A program made the position numbers and the translations under genes. From assembly GCA_027943335.1 (NCBI GenBank), contig BSBK01005144.1:210001-274000 (forward strand): 64,000 bases of DNA, given 5' to 3'. The stretch comes from Chamaecyparis obtusa (lineage: Eukaryota; Streptophyta; Pinopsida; Cupressales; Cupressaceae). The notes under the pieces were generated by a model. It made no database searches and was not told the DNA's origin. It saw only the letters and a list, made by a program, of their open reading frames with translations. Every line of letters starts with the position of its first letter. Positions within the stretch are counted from its first letter, which is position 1. This document shows, in pieces, positions 12,442 through 25,236 of this stretch.

Positions 12442-15281
12442 GGTTCTAGAGGAAAAGGAATCAAGTGTAGGAATGATAGGGGAAAAGAATAGAAAGAAGT
12501 AGACTAGATAATAATAGGAAAAAAATTAGGAAGACAAGAAGAATTTCCCATGTCAATAGAAGACTTTAGAAAAAAACATGGGAAAGGAAGAAGAAAGAAG
12601 AAGACCAAGAGTCATCTTGTGCAATTGATACCATTAACATTCATTTGAATGTTGAGCAACATGACAACACCTATGATCTGACTTAGACTGACCAAGGAAG
12701 GCTAAGAATTGAAGACCCTTGGTGATAAGATGACCTCTTAAAGTGTCAACACCAAACTAGGATAATCAAAGTTCGCTAATGTCCAAAGAGAGATGGTAAG
12801 ATAGAAATTACAAAAGGCGTTACCAACATTGTCAAAGAGGTGCCTCAAATCAAAGGGTGACTACCCTTGCACTTTTGAATCAGAGGTTGGACTAGGCCAA
12901 AATATAATTGAAATTGAATTTAATGGCAATGGTTTGGACAAAAGAGCACTAAAATTCTTCAAGAATGTGGCTAACAATTCTAGAGATAAACTTTCTCACC
13001 AAGAACAGTCCTTTAACTTGACAATTGTTTCCAAGGTGACTTTGTAAACTAAATGATGCTATCCCTAGAGGGATAAAACTAGAAGTTTAGAGAAATGACA
13101 AGTCTCTAATGGCAGGGTAAAAAATTGAGCAAGCTATAAAAAGTTGGTGTTTCAACTCAGGAACTCAGTTTTTGTTTTCATTTTCAAAGATCAAGTAAGT
13201 ATATCAACAGATTTTTATCAATGATCAGGCACATAAGATAGCAATCAAGGAGTTCAAGCAAGAAATTATCTTCAAATAATGGGCAAGGGGAAAAGCAACC
13301 TTACACATGAACAAGAATAGTGACTTAGTATGCTTCTCCTTAAAGATGCTACTTGTGTATGTTCTTGAAGATGTTTTAGCAAGCACTCAGAACACAACAA
13401 CATCCTAGCAAGCTGTCTAGAAGGATATACATGGATTTTCTAAAGGGTGTCCTTGATATACTCAAGGTACATGAGGCCCAAATCCATAGATGAGAAGAAT
13501 TAGAAATCACATAGCCGAGGGGAGACGGTAACCCAAATCTCCTCCTTCACTTCTCAAAGGTATAAAGTTCTTTGAGGCTTAGCCAAGAGTTAAATCTAAC
13601 TCACTCCCAAGAGAGGTGTCTTTGGATTCACCTCCCAATATTTATACTCCATTGAAACACAGGAGTTAAGGTCATCCCTTGAGGTGATGAAATCCCCAAG
13701 TAGGCCTTCTAGAAAATGAAAAGGTAAGTAATTCACAATCAAAAAGTATTGAAAAGCACTAAAGGTAGAACACTTAATGCTTAGAGAAAATATGAGGTGA
13801 GTCCACAAGGTGGAACACTTAACACCTCACACAAGCTACAAACGAGTCCACAACCTAGAAAACAAGTGAGTTCCAAAAAGCACAAAAGGGTTTCCTGGTG
13901 GAACAATTAATGCTTCTTTCCTCTAGACCCCTCCCCTTTAATGTGGCCCTGAGATTGCAACCACGGGGTGGAACGAGGGGCCAGCGGATGAGTGAGTCCA
14001 ATAACCCAAGATAGCAATTTAGATCAATCACAAGTAATCTAAGACTACTTAATCAATACTACTCATAAGTGCAAGAGGGTTTGAATCATGAAATATTTAA
14101 CTTTCCAAGTAAACATGAAGCGAGTCCACAAAGTGGTGCATTTAACTCTTCATATAAACTAGGAATGAATCCAGGCCCTAAATTACTCAATGAGATATTT
14201 TGATATTTGAACCAAGAATTACTTAAAGTTTAAATGCAAACATTCACTTAAACACAAATTTGTATGAAAGCAATCCAGGTTCATTCATTTACCATTAAGA
14301 GCATTAAAAAAAAGTGTTCTAGGAAAGCGTGTAACACTCAAGCCAAACACATGAGAGATTAATTTTATGCCCAAACCAAGTGTTATAGAGATTTTAAGAA
14401 CTCACCTTAGGTCCAAAGATCTGCACTCCAACATTTAGCACACATCCGAAAAAAAAACCCTAAGATGGTTAGATATGAAAATCAATTGTTAGGAGTTTGA
14501 TTTAACATTGTTGTCTTCAAGACAGTCTTTAAAGATTGATTTATTTGACCCATAAAATCACAATATTAAAATTTTTGGAAAGAATGAAATTTTGATCCAA
14601 CATCAAGAACTACCATTTTCAAAAATTACAAGGTCTTATGATTCTATTTGGTTCCTCAACCAATAACCTTTTTAGACTACAATTTTTCTATCATAAATCA
14701 GATTTAAAACACCAAACCCTGCCTAGGGAATCACATATCTTTCTCAAAAAGAATCCAAATGAAACCAAACCAATTTCAAAGAAACTATTAATGAATCTAG
14801 TTTCCAAATATGTAAGCCATTTATTTTTTCCATTCATAAATTATTTTCTAAGAGAAAATCATTGCCTGCAACTCCATTGCAGATTGTTAAAAACTAGTTT
14901 TCACTCAAATGCCCATAACTTTCACAAATCTACATAAAAATAACTGAAATCAAAAAGAAATGAAAGCTAATTCATGTATCTTTCCAATGAATATTATTAT
15001 AGGTCCTGATTCTTCACAATTTTTCTGTACTAGATGTTTCAATCTGACTGTATTCAGAGAATCTCAAATCTGCAAATACCCACTTTCACCAAAATGATCA
15101 TAACTTATTAATTTCTTTATAAAAATGAACCAAACCAAAAGCATGAGAAAGAGGATTTATCATTATATCCATTCTTTACTATATTAAATGGTTTCCAATC
15201 TGTACATGGCCGTACAAGTCCTGGAACCAACACTAAAATTGAAAAACCAATCAAGAATGAGGCCAAAAATTAATCTTTTCT
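12442..15281 (-). other. Element 1 long 5' leader
   Basis: Between primer site and ATG there is about 2.8 kb without recognisable genes. A segment near 13200-13400, holding ACTTGTGTATGTTCT and GGGCAAGG, matches the leaders of element 2 (about 51270-51420, opposite orientation in the window) and element 3 (about 38990-39120). This places all three in one lineage. Confidence 0.7.
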
Positions 15282-15299
15282 GGCCCACGGTGGGCACCA
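15282..15299 (-). promoter_or_regulatory. Element 1 primer binding site
   Basis: Element-sense TGGTGCCCACCGTGGGCC lies four bases inside the 5' LTR. It would pair with the 3' end of a host tRNA; the tRNA species was not assigned. Confidence 0.8.
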
Positions 15300-15303
15300 A
15301 AAA

Positions 15304-16660
15304 TATGTGCTAGAAAGTAGTCACACCTTTGTAAATCATTACATTCAATAACACTCAAGAATGAGGTCTCAAACAGCGATTCACAACTCTCTATTCGTGG
15401 AGTGTAGGGGTTTGTATATGAGGCCCTCAGATTGACATAGTTATGCCCATTCAAGTACACCAAGAAATGAGAGATTCAAAGATGAATAGCAAGCATGCTA
15501 ATCTCCATGATCATCAAGTTATTGCATGCAAATGAAACTAGTCTAGATGATAACAATGCAAGAAATAAACTATTCTATTGAAATGAATGCTTATACAATG
15601 TTAATCTATGAAAGGAAATATGAATTTAAACTATTATGTGAATGCAATATTAATCTAAACTATGGATTGCCATAAGGCATGAGAGAAGAAGACAAGAAGA
15701 AAGAAGTCTCAAATATGCAAGCTCCAAATGTGCTCAAAAGCTTCTTCCAAGTTTGCTCTCCAAACCTGCAGTATAACAATAACATGAAAATTCTGGCATC
15801 TGAAATGAGAAGGAGAGGGCTCCTTATATAGGAAAATGGGGAAGAGAATGCATCCTCAAGAGCAATGTGGGATAAATCCAAAAAGAGGAAATAAAACTCA
15901 TTTTTTAGAAAGTGTGGAGAGAAAAAGGATTTTATTTATTTTTAATTATTTGTTTCCTTTTTTTCATCACAAAGAGCTTTAAGAAGATTTATTTATTTAT
16001 TTAAAAGAATGATTCTCTATTAATTAAATAAGATAACATTATTTAATTAAAAGAGAGATATTATTCTAAATAAGATAAAATCATTTAATTAAAACAGATT
16101 TTAATTAAATAAATTTATTTCATTTAAAAGATATTTCTTTCAATTAAATAAGGTTATTTTATTTATCTAAGAGGGAGTATTTTTTTTAATTAAATAAAAT
16201 TATTGAAAGAATCAGGAAAAAGATTTTTATTTTATTTTTATTTGATTTATTTCCTTTTCCATCACAGATTTTGCTTTAAGTGGGGATTTTATTTATTTAA
16301 AAGAGAAATTATATTTTAAATAAACAAGATAAGTTTATTTAATAAAAAGAGGAATATTTAATTAAATAAGATAAAATCATTCAATTAAAAGGAGTTTTAA
16401 TTAAATAAGATTATTTTATTTAAGATATTTCTTTTAATTAAATAAGCCAATTTTATTTATTTATAAGAGAATATTTCTTTTAATTAAATGAAATTATTGA
16501 TGAAATGATCAAACCTTAAAAATATTTGAATTATTGATTTAATTGCGATTTGATCAAGGAATTGATTTGAAAACTGCAAAACATTGATTCAGGAAATTGA
16601 TATTTGACAAATTGAATAAATGGGGCCCAAAGTCTAGGTGACCATTTTAGGGTGCATACA
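15304..16660 (-). repeat. Element 1 5' LTR
   Basis: Homologous throughout to 5850-7201, including the TTTAATTAAA-rich block at about 15930-16500. Its outer end is GGGTGCATACA on the plus strand, followed by the CCTCC duplication. Its inner end shows TATGTGCTAG where the other LTR has TGTGTGCTAG. Confidence 0.92.
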
Positions 16661-18800
16661 CCTCCTGTGCAGTTTTGAATGATAAAAAATAATAACATTG
16701 CCAAAGGTACAAGAAGTTCATATACTTCCTTTTATGGTTTAAATGAACAATCAATAGTATGTTCTCTATAGTTCAGCCATAAGATTGATGGTGATGGTTT
16801 TCAAACAGAATTATATGCATATAGATTTTTCACTAAGTGGGTCCTATCAAAAGTATTCTAATATCAAAATCAAAAGAATATTCCAATCTTTTTTTTCTCA
16901 AATCTTTAATATAATTAGATCTTTAAAACCAATTTGCTACAGAAAAAATGGGTATTATATTTGTAAATTTCCCTCTACACAATAAGTATATACAAATCTA
17001 CTAACATTGTCTTCTTGACCATAAAGAGTTATGGCTAAAGCGTTGAAATTTTAAATTCTAAATTTTTGTGTTGTGTTGCCTAAATCATGTTACTCTTCAG
17101 CTATGTTTTATCTTAATAAACTATCATGCTTGAAAAGAAAATTTAAAGCTTTCTTACAATTGTCTAATGCACTAAATTCCTACCGCAAATCCTTAAATTT
17201 TGAAGGATTTTAAAAAAATCAAGGCAAATACAAGTTTTCAATTTGCAAATTTGTTCAAAATAGGGAATAATCATATTTGTACATTTACTCCAGCCAAAGT
17301 AAACACACATAGATATATCATCATTTAAGTATAATACTTGAACATAAATCAAAAGATAAAAACCTGGAGAATCAAAAGATAAAAGATATCTTATTTAAGT
17401 ATAATATCTATGTCCTCATTCTACCACCAAACTCACTTTAGTATTTAATGTGTTTTCTTGAAGTAATTTGTGTCTAGTTCAGGGCATTTGCCATAGCTAT
17501 ATTTGTTATATATTTGGAACACCTGGAACCCTGCTTTGTTAGTGTTTTTCTTTGAGCCCTTTAGCACTGAGGCTTATCCATTTATTAGGATGCCTCTAGT
17601 TTTTCTATAGTAAAATTAGATTAGTAATATAAATTGATATTTTCTTATAGGAATAATTAATAGTCATTAAATTTAATTATTTAGTTAGCAATATTAAAGT
17701 TAGTTGTTTTGAGTTTAGATTGAATCAATTATAAGTAGTAATTAATGTAGTCAAATTAGTAAGTTGAAATTATTAGTTATTTAATTTATCAATTTATATT
17801 ATGGTAAATTAATTTTGCTAAATTATAATTTGATGAAGTATTTTCTTTAATAATTCATGTTGTTAATTTTGACAAAAGATATCTTATTTAAGTATAATAC
17901 TTGAACATAAATCAAAAGATAAAAGATATCATTATTTTTCAGAAGTTGGGAAGTAATGTCATGTAATTTTAAAGGGTTCTCAAACCATATTGTAGAAACA
18001 TCAAACCTAGAAGGAAATTTGACTCATTTTCTCAAAAGCATTGCTAGGTACTTCTGGGGATTATGTTCGACTACATTCTCTACAAATAGAGATGAATACA
18101 CATCCTATTAAATGTCTTCTATCTCTTCTTTGGTTATATCTTCGAACAACTTTGATCCACAAGGTTGTGACAAGTGCAAAATATTTTCATGACATACAAG
18201 TAGATCAATTTATTCATAGGGGTAAATATCTGGTTCTTCTTCCCATGGGGGGAAGGGTTTGATGAAATATTCCTATGGTTGTTTTTTGGATCTAGACCTA
18301 GTGATGGGTCCACAACTGAGAGTATGCATGGGCACATCCCAAGAATTGCTCATTGAAAGTGTTTGATTTTTGCTTAAGTTGACATGTTTTGCACAATGTT
18401 TAAGTGTTTCTTTAGATAAAGTCTTTATAGAGGAAGATGTATCTTTACGATTAAAGATCATTTCATTGATTAACTTGTTAGCACTAAGGACCTATAGCCC
18501 TTTATGATAAGCTTTCAAATTTATTTGAAAGGCTTGTTGACAACACTTATACAAAATAAAATTCAGATATCCAAACAAAAAAAAGGTATCCATGCTGGCA
18601 AGTGATGTTTTGGGAGCACTATGGATCACTTGAGGGTTGTCATTTATGGAAACACTTATGTTATGGTGATCGCATGTAGTAAGTATGAGTGTTGGAGACA
18701 TAGTCATGAAAATGACTAAGTACAAAATTAGATTTACAGAGTATTACAATATTATTTTGGTCAGTGAAGATAGTATATGCTATGTGATAGCTTGTGAACT
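16661..18800. other. Non-coding spacer with a direct repeat
   Basis: No genes recognised. A direct repeat of about 26 bp (core GATATCTTATTTAAGTATAA) occurs at about 17382-17407 and 17874-17900, and part of it (ATTTAAGTATAATACTTGAA) also at about 17325-17345. This suggests a local segmental duplication of about 0.5 kb. Confidence 0.5.
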
Positions 18801-19662
18801 TAGAGGAAGACATTTTGGGATATGTGTGACCTTCAGTTAAGGTCGCATGTGTTTAAGTATTGATATCAACAAGTTACAGTGATATGAAGATATGTGAAGA
18901 CAGAGGAACAATGAAACATGGCATATGAATAGTTGTGATGATTAAGGGAATGCTAGATGGAATAGTAACATGCTAAGTAGATAAAGATTGTATATTGCCA
19001 ACACTTTGGTAATACAAGATCGATGAATCAATATTTATTATTTTCATGAGTAGTTATTATGTTTTGTATTGTATTTGAGAGCCGACTGGATGACAAAATA
19101 TATATAAATAAAGAGTGTTTTGTGAAAGCAATATATGGATAATATATGAATGAGATATGGATGCGAGTTTTGGATATCAGTGATGGTAAATAATAGATGA
19201 GAGATTAGAGATTGACAAAGACTATTGAGAGCTATAACTGGAACTATCAAAGCATAGAAGATGCTTGTATTGTTCATCCTTGAAGAACACTTTTGTAACT
19301 AAATTATTGATTATAAGAGTTGTAAGCTCACTATATCTTTAACAGGGTTTTGTATACCTCTAATAGGGTTTCTATTCATCTAACAAGGAAATGTACTATG
19401 TAATAATCAGCTCCTAATAGGGCTAGATCTCCTAACAAGGATATTATATTTTAGTGCATAGTTGTGGGTACCATCCTCGCTGAGGTTTTCCCTTGGCCAA
19501 GGTTTCCTCAAAATAAAAAAAATAGCGTTATGAGTTATGTCTTATGTGTTTATGTTATTTTCATTTCAGCATTCATATGGTTTATTTTCAATTGATTTAA
19601 GTTTGACTTAAAGTGATGTAATAATGATTCACCCCCCCTCTCAGTATTACTCAATCCTAACA
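18800..19662 (+). repeat. Element 5: 5' LTR of copia-like element, left end uncertain
   Basis: The right end is clear: ...AATCCTAACA at 19662, two bases before an initiator-Met primer site. The 3' half has the GAGGTTTTCCC...GGTTTCCTC arrangement common at the ends of plant Ty1/copia LTRs. No second copy lies in the window, so the left end, length and target duplication cannot be fixed; 18800 is a guess. Confidence 0.45.
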
Positions 19663-19664
19663 AT

Positions 19665-19676
19665 TGGTATCAAAGC
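19665..19676 (+). promoter_or_regulatory. Element 5 primer binding site (initiator Met tRNA)
   Basis: TGGTATCAAAGC, one change from the canonical TGGTATCAGAGC complementary to the 3' end of plant initiator methionine tRNA, placed directly after the LTR end. Confidence 0.8.
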
Positions 19677-19721
19677 TATTGGCCCTTGGAGAGAAAGTCT
19701 AATAGCTTGAGGGAGATCAAA

Positions 19722-20880
19722 ATGGATTCAAAAAGTTTTCAAGAGAACTTTGAAGCTGCACTTGATGACCTAGACAAAGAAAAGGCTAAGAATGGTGAAT
19801 TAAAATTCAAATTAAGAAGAGCAGAAGGTTTTATCAAGAAACTAAAGGAACAACTTGAGCTTTCAAGAAGTTAGAGACAAGACCTTATGAAAAAGATCAA
19901 AGAGGATTCAAAAAATGATACATCAGACCAAGTAAAGAAGCTGGAGCAAGAAAAAGAAAAAATTAATCTTCTAATGATTAAAGAGATTCAACATGAAAAA
20001 GATGCAAGATACAAAGTTGAAGAGACTCTAAAAGGAGAAAAAATAAAAATAGGAGAAATGCATATAGAACTTGATAACTACAAGGATAAATGCCTAGAAT
20101 TGGATAAGTACAATCAGATCATTAAAGGTGAACTCACTTAACCCAAATTACATATTGAGAAGTTACATATGAGCAGTGATAAGATTGATGAACAAAGAGA
20201 GAGACATAAATCTAAAGGAGATATGACTGGAGTTGGATACAATGAAGGAGAATTTTCTAAAACTCATGAAGAGCCACATGAAGTGAAGATTGAAGAAAAA
20301 CCTACTCTTGAGAGACCTAAAGATCAGACCAGACCTTTTAGAGGTAGATGATTTAGATGCAACAAACTTGGACACATGAAAAGAGATTGTAGAAGTAAAG
20401 GTCCTTTCAAACCCTTTACTGGTTATTGTCATAAATGTTATGAATATGGACACAAGAAAGAAGAATGTAGGAAACTTGATCAGTTAAGAAATAGACAAGA
20501 TTACATCAGATAAGAATTTATAGCGAAGATCACATGTTACAAATCCAACAACCTTGGGCATACTGCAAGGTATTGTAAACTTTAGGTTAATCAGGATAGA
20601 AGACCACCCACAAGTTACAAATGCAACAACTTAGGACATATAACGAAGTTTTGTAGGTATAATGGAATGGATAAAAGAAGAGGACCACCTCCTATGGTTA
20701 TAAAGAAGAATATTGGTGACAGTGGTAAAAGTCTTAATGAATAAATAGATGAATTCAAGAATAATTTCAGGAAACCAGAAGATGAAGATGATGGTAAGGT
20801 ATGGAAAGTAAAAGATTTTAAAAAGGTATTGATTCATGGAGAGATAGTAGATGCTACTATGTCTTTTCTTGATGTCAACA
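19722..20880 (+). pseudogene. Element 5 gag-like protein with coiled coil and four zinc knuckles
   Basis: Read in one plus-strand frame from ATG 19722 (MDSKSFQ), with stops at 19872-19874, 20139-20141, 20349-20351 and later. The first 140 or so codons are Lys/Glu/Leu-rich with heptad-like spacing, a probable coiled coil. Four CCHC-type motifs follow at about 20345-20655. Only the second (CHKCYEYGHKKEEC) keeps all four ligands; the first has lost its leading Cys to TGA, the third has Ser for its second Cys and the fourth has lost its first Cys. Similar Lys-rich gags with several knuckles occur in plant Ty1/copia elements. No protease, integrase or RT follows before the element 4 insertion at 21629. 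Confidence 0.6.
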
Positions 20881-21623
20881 TTCCTACATCAACCTAAACA
20901 GCTGAGCATTGCCTTAGGGGTAGAATTGGATGAAGACACCAGATTATATCTAGCCCCTGATTCTATGGAATGAGCTCATGCAAGCTTAGATATGGTATAT
21001 ACAAATATCATGGAGTTTATATCTATGATCACATCACTTGGAGACTCATATCCTATGAGCACGAGATTTTTTTTTGGCTGGACAGTGTACGAAGTTGAGC
21101 TAATTATGATAAATGCATTTACTCACCTAGCGATGGATAAAATACCTCAAGGCATATCATTTCTTCACCATTTTATAAGAAGGGACCAAGGAGAGAATAG
21201 TTAAGAAGTACATCAGCCACCTAGCAACCATATTGTGTGATCAATTGAAGTAGAAGCTCTAAAATCTAGCATATTCAAGGTATTTAGACCATTTACTCTA
21301 TCAAGAAGCTATGGATGCACCTATGATCTATGACATCCCTAAAGAAATGAATCAAAGTCAATATCAAAAGTCATTACATTAGAGTCCTAAAATAAACACA
21401 ATCTTGAATGCTCAAAGTGAAAACAAAAGAAAACTTCATTTCATTCCAAAGTTCAAATCGGGATCCTAAAAGAGAAAATCCAATCTTGAATGCAAAAAAG
21501 GTAAAAAAAAATTGCAAGCATCTTTCAAAGAGATTTATTTTTGCTTTCAAGGATTGAAAAAATCAAAATCCTAAACATATGTGTTTGCAAGTCTTATTTT
21601 GGAAAACACTTAATCAATTTGGA
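20881..21623. other. Unassigned stretch downstream of element 5 gag
   Basis: Short open frames are present (for example 20992-21204 plus) but match no pol domain I recognise. This is either decayed element 5 sequence or unrelated. AAAAG at 21624-21628 is the left target-site duplication of element 4. Confidence 0.4.
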
Positions 21624-21628
21624 AAAAG

Positions 21629-22305
21629 TGACGCAAAGGAGGATAAGGGAGGGGCCAAAGGGTCACCCTAACCAGATCCACCTTGTAGAGATCGTGTTGA
21701 ATGCAAAATAAACAAAAACACAAGTGAGAGAGAGAATGTAGAAAACTTCATATATTTATTCCAATTGAATCATACATGCCAGGCTATAAGACCTTCCTAA
21801 TTTAGGCTAGATATTACAATCAAGTATAGATTTCCTCCAATATGCGAGGATCTAAAACTATCTTCCATCTTCTAACTTCTATCTTTTATGTCCTAAACCT
21901 CTCCTAAAACTACAAACAAGGATTACAATATATACAAGAGATTACCAAACAAGTCAGCCTTCAGATCCACCATCAATGGAAGGAATAACCAGATCTAGGT
22001 CCACATGCTTCCCAATGATAGATACCAGCATTAAATATGTGACCATAATTAATTGCACAAGTCAACCTCAACAAGAACTAAAACAAACAACTTGGTAAGA
22101 AAGGATAACCAAGTGCAAAACAAGCATCATCGAGCACCAGGGAATTAATCGAGCGCTAGAGAGATAACCAACCAACTTGATCAATAAAGGAAACTGAGCA
22201 ACTACCCAGCCAACTTAGTCAAAGTTGTAACCGAGTAATACAGGAAAACAAAAACATGTTTTTGGTGACACGGGATTGCCAAGGACCCAAGATGCTCCTA
22301 CATTA
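21629..22305 (-). repeat. Element 4 3' LTR
   Basis: On the plus strand it starts TGACGCAAAGGAGG and ends GATGCTCCTACATTA; the terminal CA has become TA. It aligns with 43838-44491 along its length. Confidence 0.88.
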
Positions 22306-22500
22306 GACACCTAGGGTTGTTTGAAATGATTCTCTGAATCATGAAGCAGTTACGATCTGAGTTGAATCCAACTTAGACAGTGAAATCCATGAACTGTATT
22401 CAATTTGTCTCTTCTTCTACTTTACCAGATATTCCATATACTATTTACCTCTTGTACTTCTACCAACTCTTTGTTCCAAAATCTTCTCAACTTCTTCTAT

Positions 22501-22728
22501 CTATTTATTAGGATAATCATTCGGTACTATCATTTCTTCATCTGAGTCATGGTACTCATACAAATCAAAAATGTTGAATATAGGTGATATATCCATATCA
22601 TCAAGTAACTCAATCTCATAAGCATTTCCACTATCAATTTTTCTCAAAATCTTGCAAGGGAAAAATTTCTTCATTTTTAGCTTCCCATATGTTCCAACAG
22701 GAAATCTATCTTTCTTCAAATAGACCAT
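22501..22728 (-). pseudogene. Element 4 integrase C-terminal (GPY/F-like) region
   Basis: An open stretch reading MVYLKKDRFPVGTYGKLKMK, then CKILRKI, NAYEIELL and ISPIFNIFDLYEYH. This is the usual C-terminal pattern of Ty3/gypsy integrase, in which a GPF-like core precedes an ISP-x-FNV-DLYEYH tail. The GPF core itself is changed to FFPCKI. It ends about 200 bp before the 3' LTR with no extra chromodomain-like sequence. Confidence 0.75.
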
Positions 22729-22791
22729 TACTTCATCATTGATTGCAAAAGTCTTCTATCTTCTAGATCTATCAGTTCTGTCTTTGTATTT

Positions 22792-23948
22792 CTAATTACT
22801 TGTCTCCAACTTATGTTTCACACCTTCATGCAATGTCTTCATGTACTCAACAAAATTTACTCCTTCAGTACTTCTCTTTCCTTCATCGACAATATCCCTC
22901 AAATCTGATATACCTCTCAGTTGTATGCCATTTACAATCTCAAAAGGTTTTTTTCCAGTACTCATATTCACTGAATTATTGTATGCAAACTCTTCTTGTG
23001 CCAACACAGAATCCCAATTACTCAGTGTGCCTTCTACTAAACATCTCAAAAGATTACCCAAGCTTCTATTCACAACTTATATTTTTCCATCATTTTGTGG
23101 GTGAAATGTAGAACTATACCTCAACTCGGTGCCAAACTTTCTCCAAAGAGTCTTCCAAAAGTATCCAACAAATTTACTATCTCAGTTAGAGATGATACTC
23201 CTCGGTAATCCATGCAATCTGACAATTTCCTTAAAGAAAGATCTGCTATATGTACTGCATCTGATGTCTTTCTATAGGGTATAAAATGCGCCATCTTAGA
23301 AAATCTATCTACAACAACAAATATAGAATCATTACCTCTCACTATCTTTGGTAAGCCAAGAACAAAATCCATATTGATATCAATCCAAGGTTTCTCAAGA
23401 ACAGAAATCAGTGTATATAATCCAGTGTTCTGACTTACTCCTTTTGCAACTTGAGAAATTCCACAACTTTTCACAAATTTTTGAATATCCTTATACAACT
23501 ATGGCCAAAATTATTTCTCCTTAAGAAAATTCAATGTCTTGTCAACACCAAAGTGTCCAGCCAAACCACTACTATGTTTCTCTTTCATCAAATTAGTTCT
23601 CATTGATCCTCTCAGTATACACAACCGAATACCTTTAAAAAAAAGACCTCCTTGAATGAAATAGTCTTCCCATTTAGTACTTGGTTTATCTTGAATAGGT
23701 TCTTTTTACTTTCTCCACGGCTCAAAAAAATTAGGATCAGTTTCATATAAATCTCTCATCTCATCAAAACCAAGAACTTCAATTCTCATTTCAGTCATCA
23801 AAGATCTTCTTCTACTCAATGCATCAGCAACTCGGTTAGTGATTCCACTCTTATTTTTAATCACAAATGCATAACTCTACAAATACTAAACCTATTTCAT
23901 GTGTCTTTGATTCAACTTAATTTGACTACCAAAATATTGTAAATATTT
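22792..23948 (-). pseudogene. Element 4 RNase H end and integrase
   Basis: Minus-strand reading starts at the insertion junction with the tail of RNase H (YLQYFGSQ, LNQRHMK, then ADALSRR near 23815). The H2C2 zinc region (HSSGLAGHFG... near 23560) and the integrase core (MDFVLGLPKI near 23375) follow. Catalytic residues are damaged: the second Asp is Asn with an adjacent stop near 23190, and the Glu position near 23065 is a TAA. In-frame stops also occur in RNase H. Frames otherwise continue well, so this is a recognisable but inactive integrase. Confidence 0.8.
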
Positions 23949-23953
23949 ATACT

Positions 23954-25221
23954 TGTGTGTGTGAAAAATGTACCTAGCTGTGGACACAACACTTTAGTAA
24001 AACATTAGAGGTTAGCAAATCAAGAAATCTGCAAACAAGAACAATATAGCTAGTTAGGCGATTTACTACCTTCTAGTAGGTATGAGTATGGTATTCTCAG
24101 ATTATGACCGAGATCAGTGACAATGCAATACCCAAACGAAGGATTTAAATGATTGAAAACAATGGAATATGTATGCTAATTAATCTATTTTTTTGGATTT
24201 TTGATGTAATAAGATGAAAAAATGATATGAAACTAGTCTAGAATGGATTGAAATGATATGCTATGAATCTAAAAATGATATGCTATGAGATACTATGAAT
24301 GAGTGAATGCTATAATCAAAACAATAATGAAAATATCACAATCACCTGTTCGCAAGAGCTTGATTCTTCAGATGCAAATTCGCTAGAGCTCAAGTATGCA
24401 AATTCATGGGGGGGGGAGATGAAGGACTGAGCCTCAATTATATAGAAATCCATGGCTTGAGGATGCATTGAGGAAAGCCATAAATCACTCTTGATAAACT
24501 CAAGTTGATTTTTGAGTTAACAAGAAATTAGGGATAGATTAACTCATAAAATCATGCAAAAGCACTTTTTAACTCAAAATAGAGTTTAGTTCACTTTTTC
24601 AACTCACAATCATATGTTGAGTTTAGAAAGTTAACAAGTTGAAATTAACAATTGATTTAAAGTTGACTGCTTTTCTGATTGTGCATGATTTAATATAAAT
24701 TAATTTAAAAATAAAGTGATTTATTCTCAACTTAACTGATTTTGAATTAAAATAACTGATTTATGGGTTAATCAATTATTAAATCAAACTTTATTCCAAA
24801 ACTATATTATTAAATTTGACAATTTGATTTAATCAATTAAATAAGAATTAAACTGATTATTTTTAGGAAATTTGATGTATTGTACTCAAATAAAAACAAT
24901 ATTAATTAGGAATAAATGTAATTAAATCTAATCAAATAATTAAGTGGCAGAATTAATCTAATTAATTAAATATTTATCATATTCAAATAATCAAATTTAG
25001 GATAAATAAGATTTATCGCCAAATAATATTTAATTAAAAATAAGTAGAGAAGTTAGGAATATTTAGGAAATATTCCCTAATGCAGAATTAGGATAAAATC
25101 AATTAGGGTTTTGATAAGCTGATATGCAGATGTGCCTTAGGTTAGGACTTTTGTGTCGATTTTGATTGATTTGTTGATGTAGGAGGTGAATGAACCTATA
25201 GCCCATTTTTGGGGTATTACA
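23954..25221 (-). repeat. Element 3 3' LTR
   Basis: On the plus strand it runs from TGTGTGTGTGAAAAATG to GGGGTATTACA. Compared with the other copy it has extra TG repeats at its outer end. A short G run (about 24411-24417) lies in the middle. Confidence 0.92.
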
Positions 25222-25236
25222 TTTTGCCCCTCTTTG
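25222..25236 (-). promoter_or_regulatory. Element 3 polypurine tract
   Basis: Element-sense CAAAGAGGGGCAAAA immediately before the 3' LTR, nearly identical to that of element 1 although the LTRs themselves are unrelated over most of their length. Confidence 0.85.

Larger units (their letters stand above)
5850..16660 (-). mobile_element. Element 1: non-autonomous Tat-type LTR retrotransposon
   Basis: Two LTRs of about 1.35 kb (5850-7201 and 15304-16660) in the same orientation are flanked by CCTCC at 5845-5849 and 16661-16665. In element sense the LTR starts TGTATGCACCC. The primer site lies at 15282-15299 and a polypurine tract at 7202-7215, both reading on the minus strand. The interior has no capsid, protease, reverse transcriptase or integrase. 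Instead one minus-strand frame of unknown function runs from 12441 to 9853. The leader (12442-15281) and 3' region (7216-8900) match those of element 2 at 49551-52300 and 60400-62055. This is therefore a pol-less relative that probably depended on a partner of that family. Confidence 0.9.
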
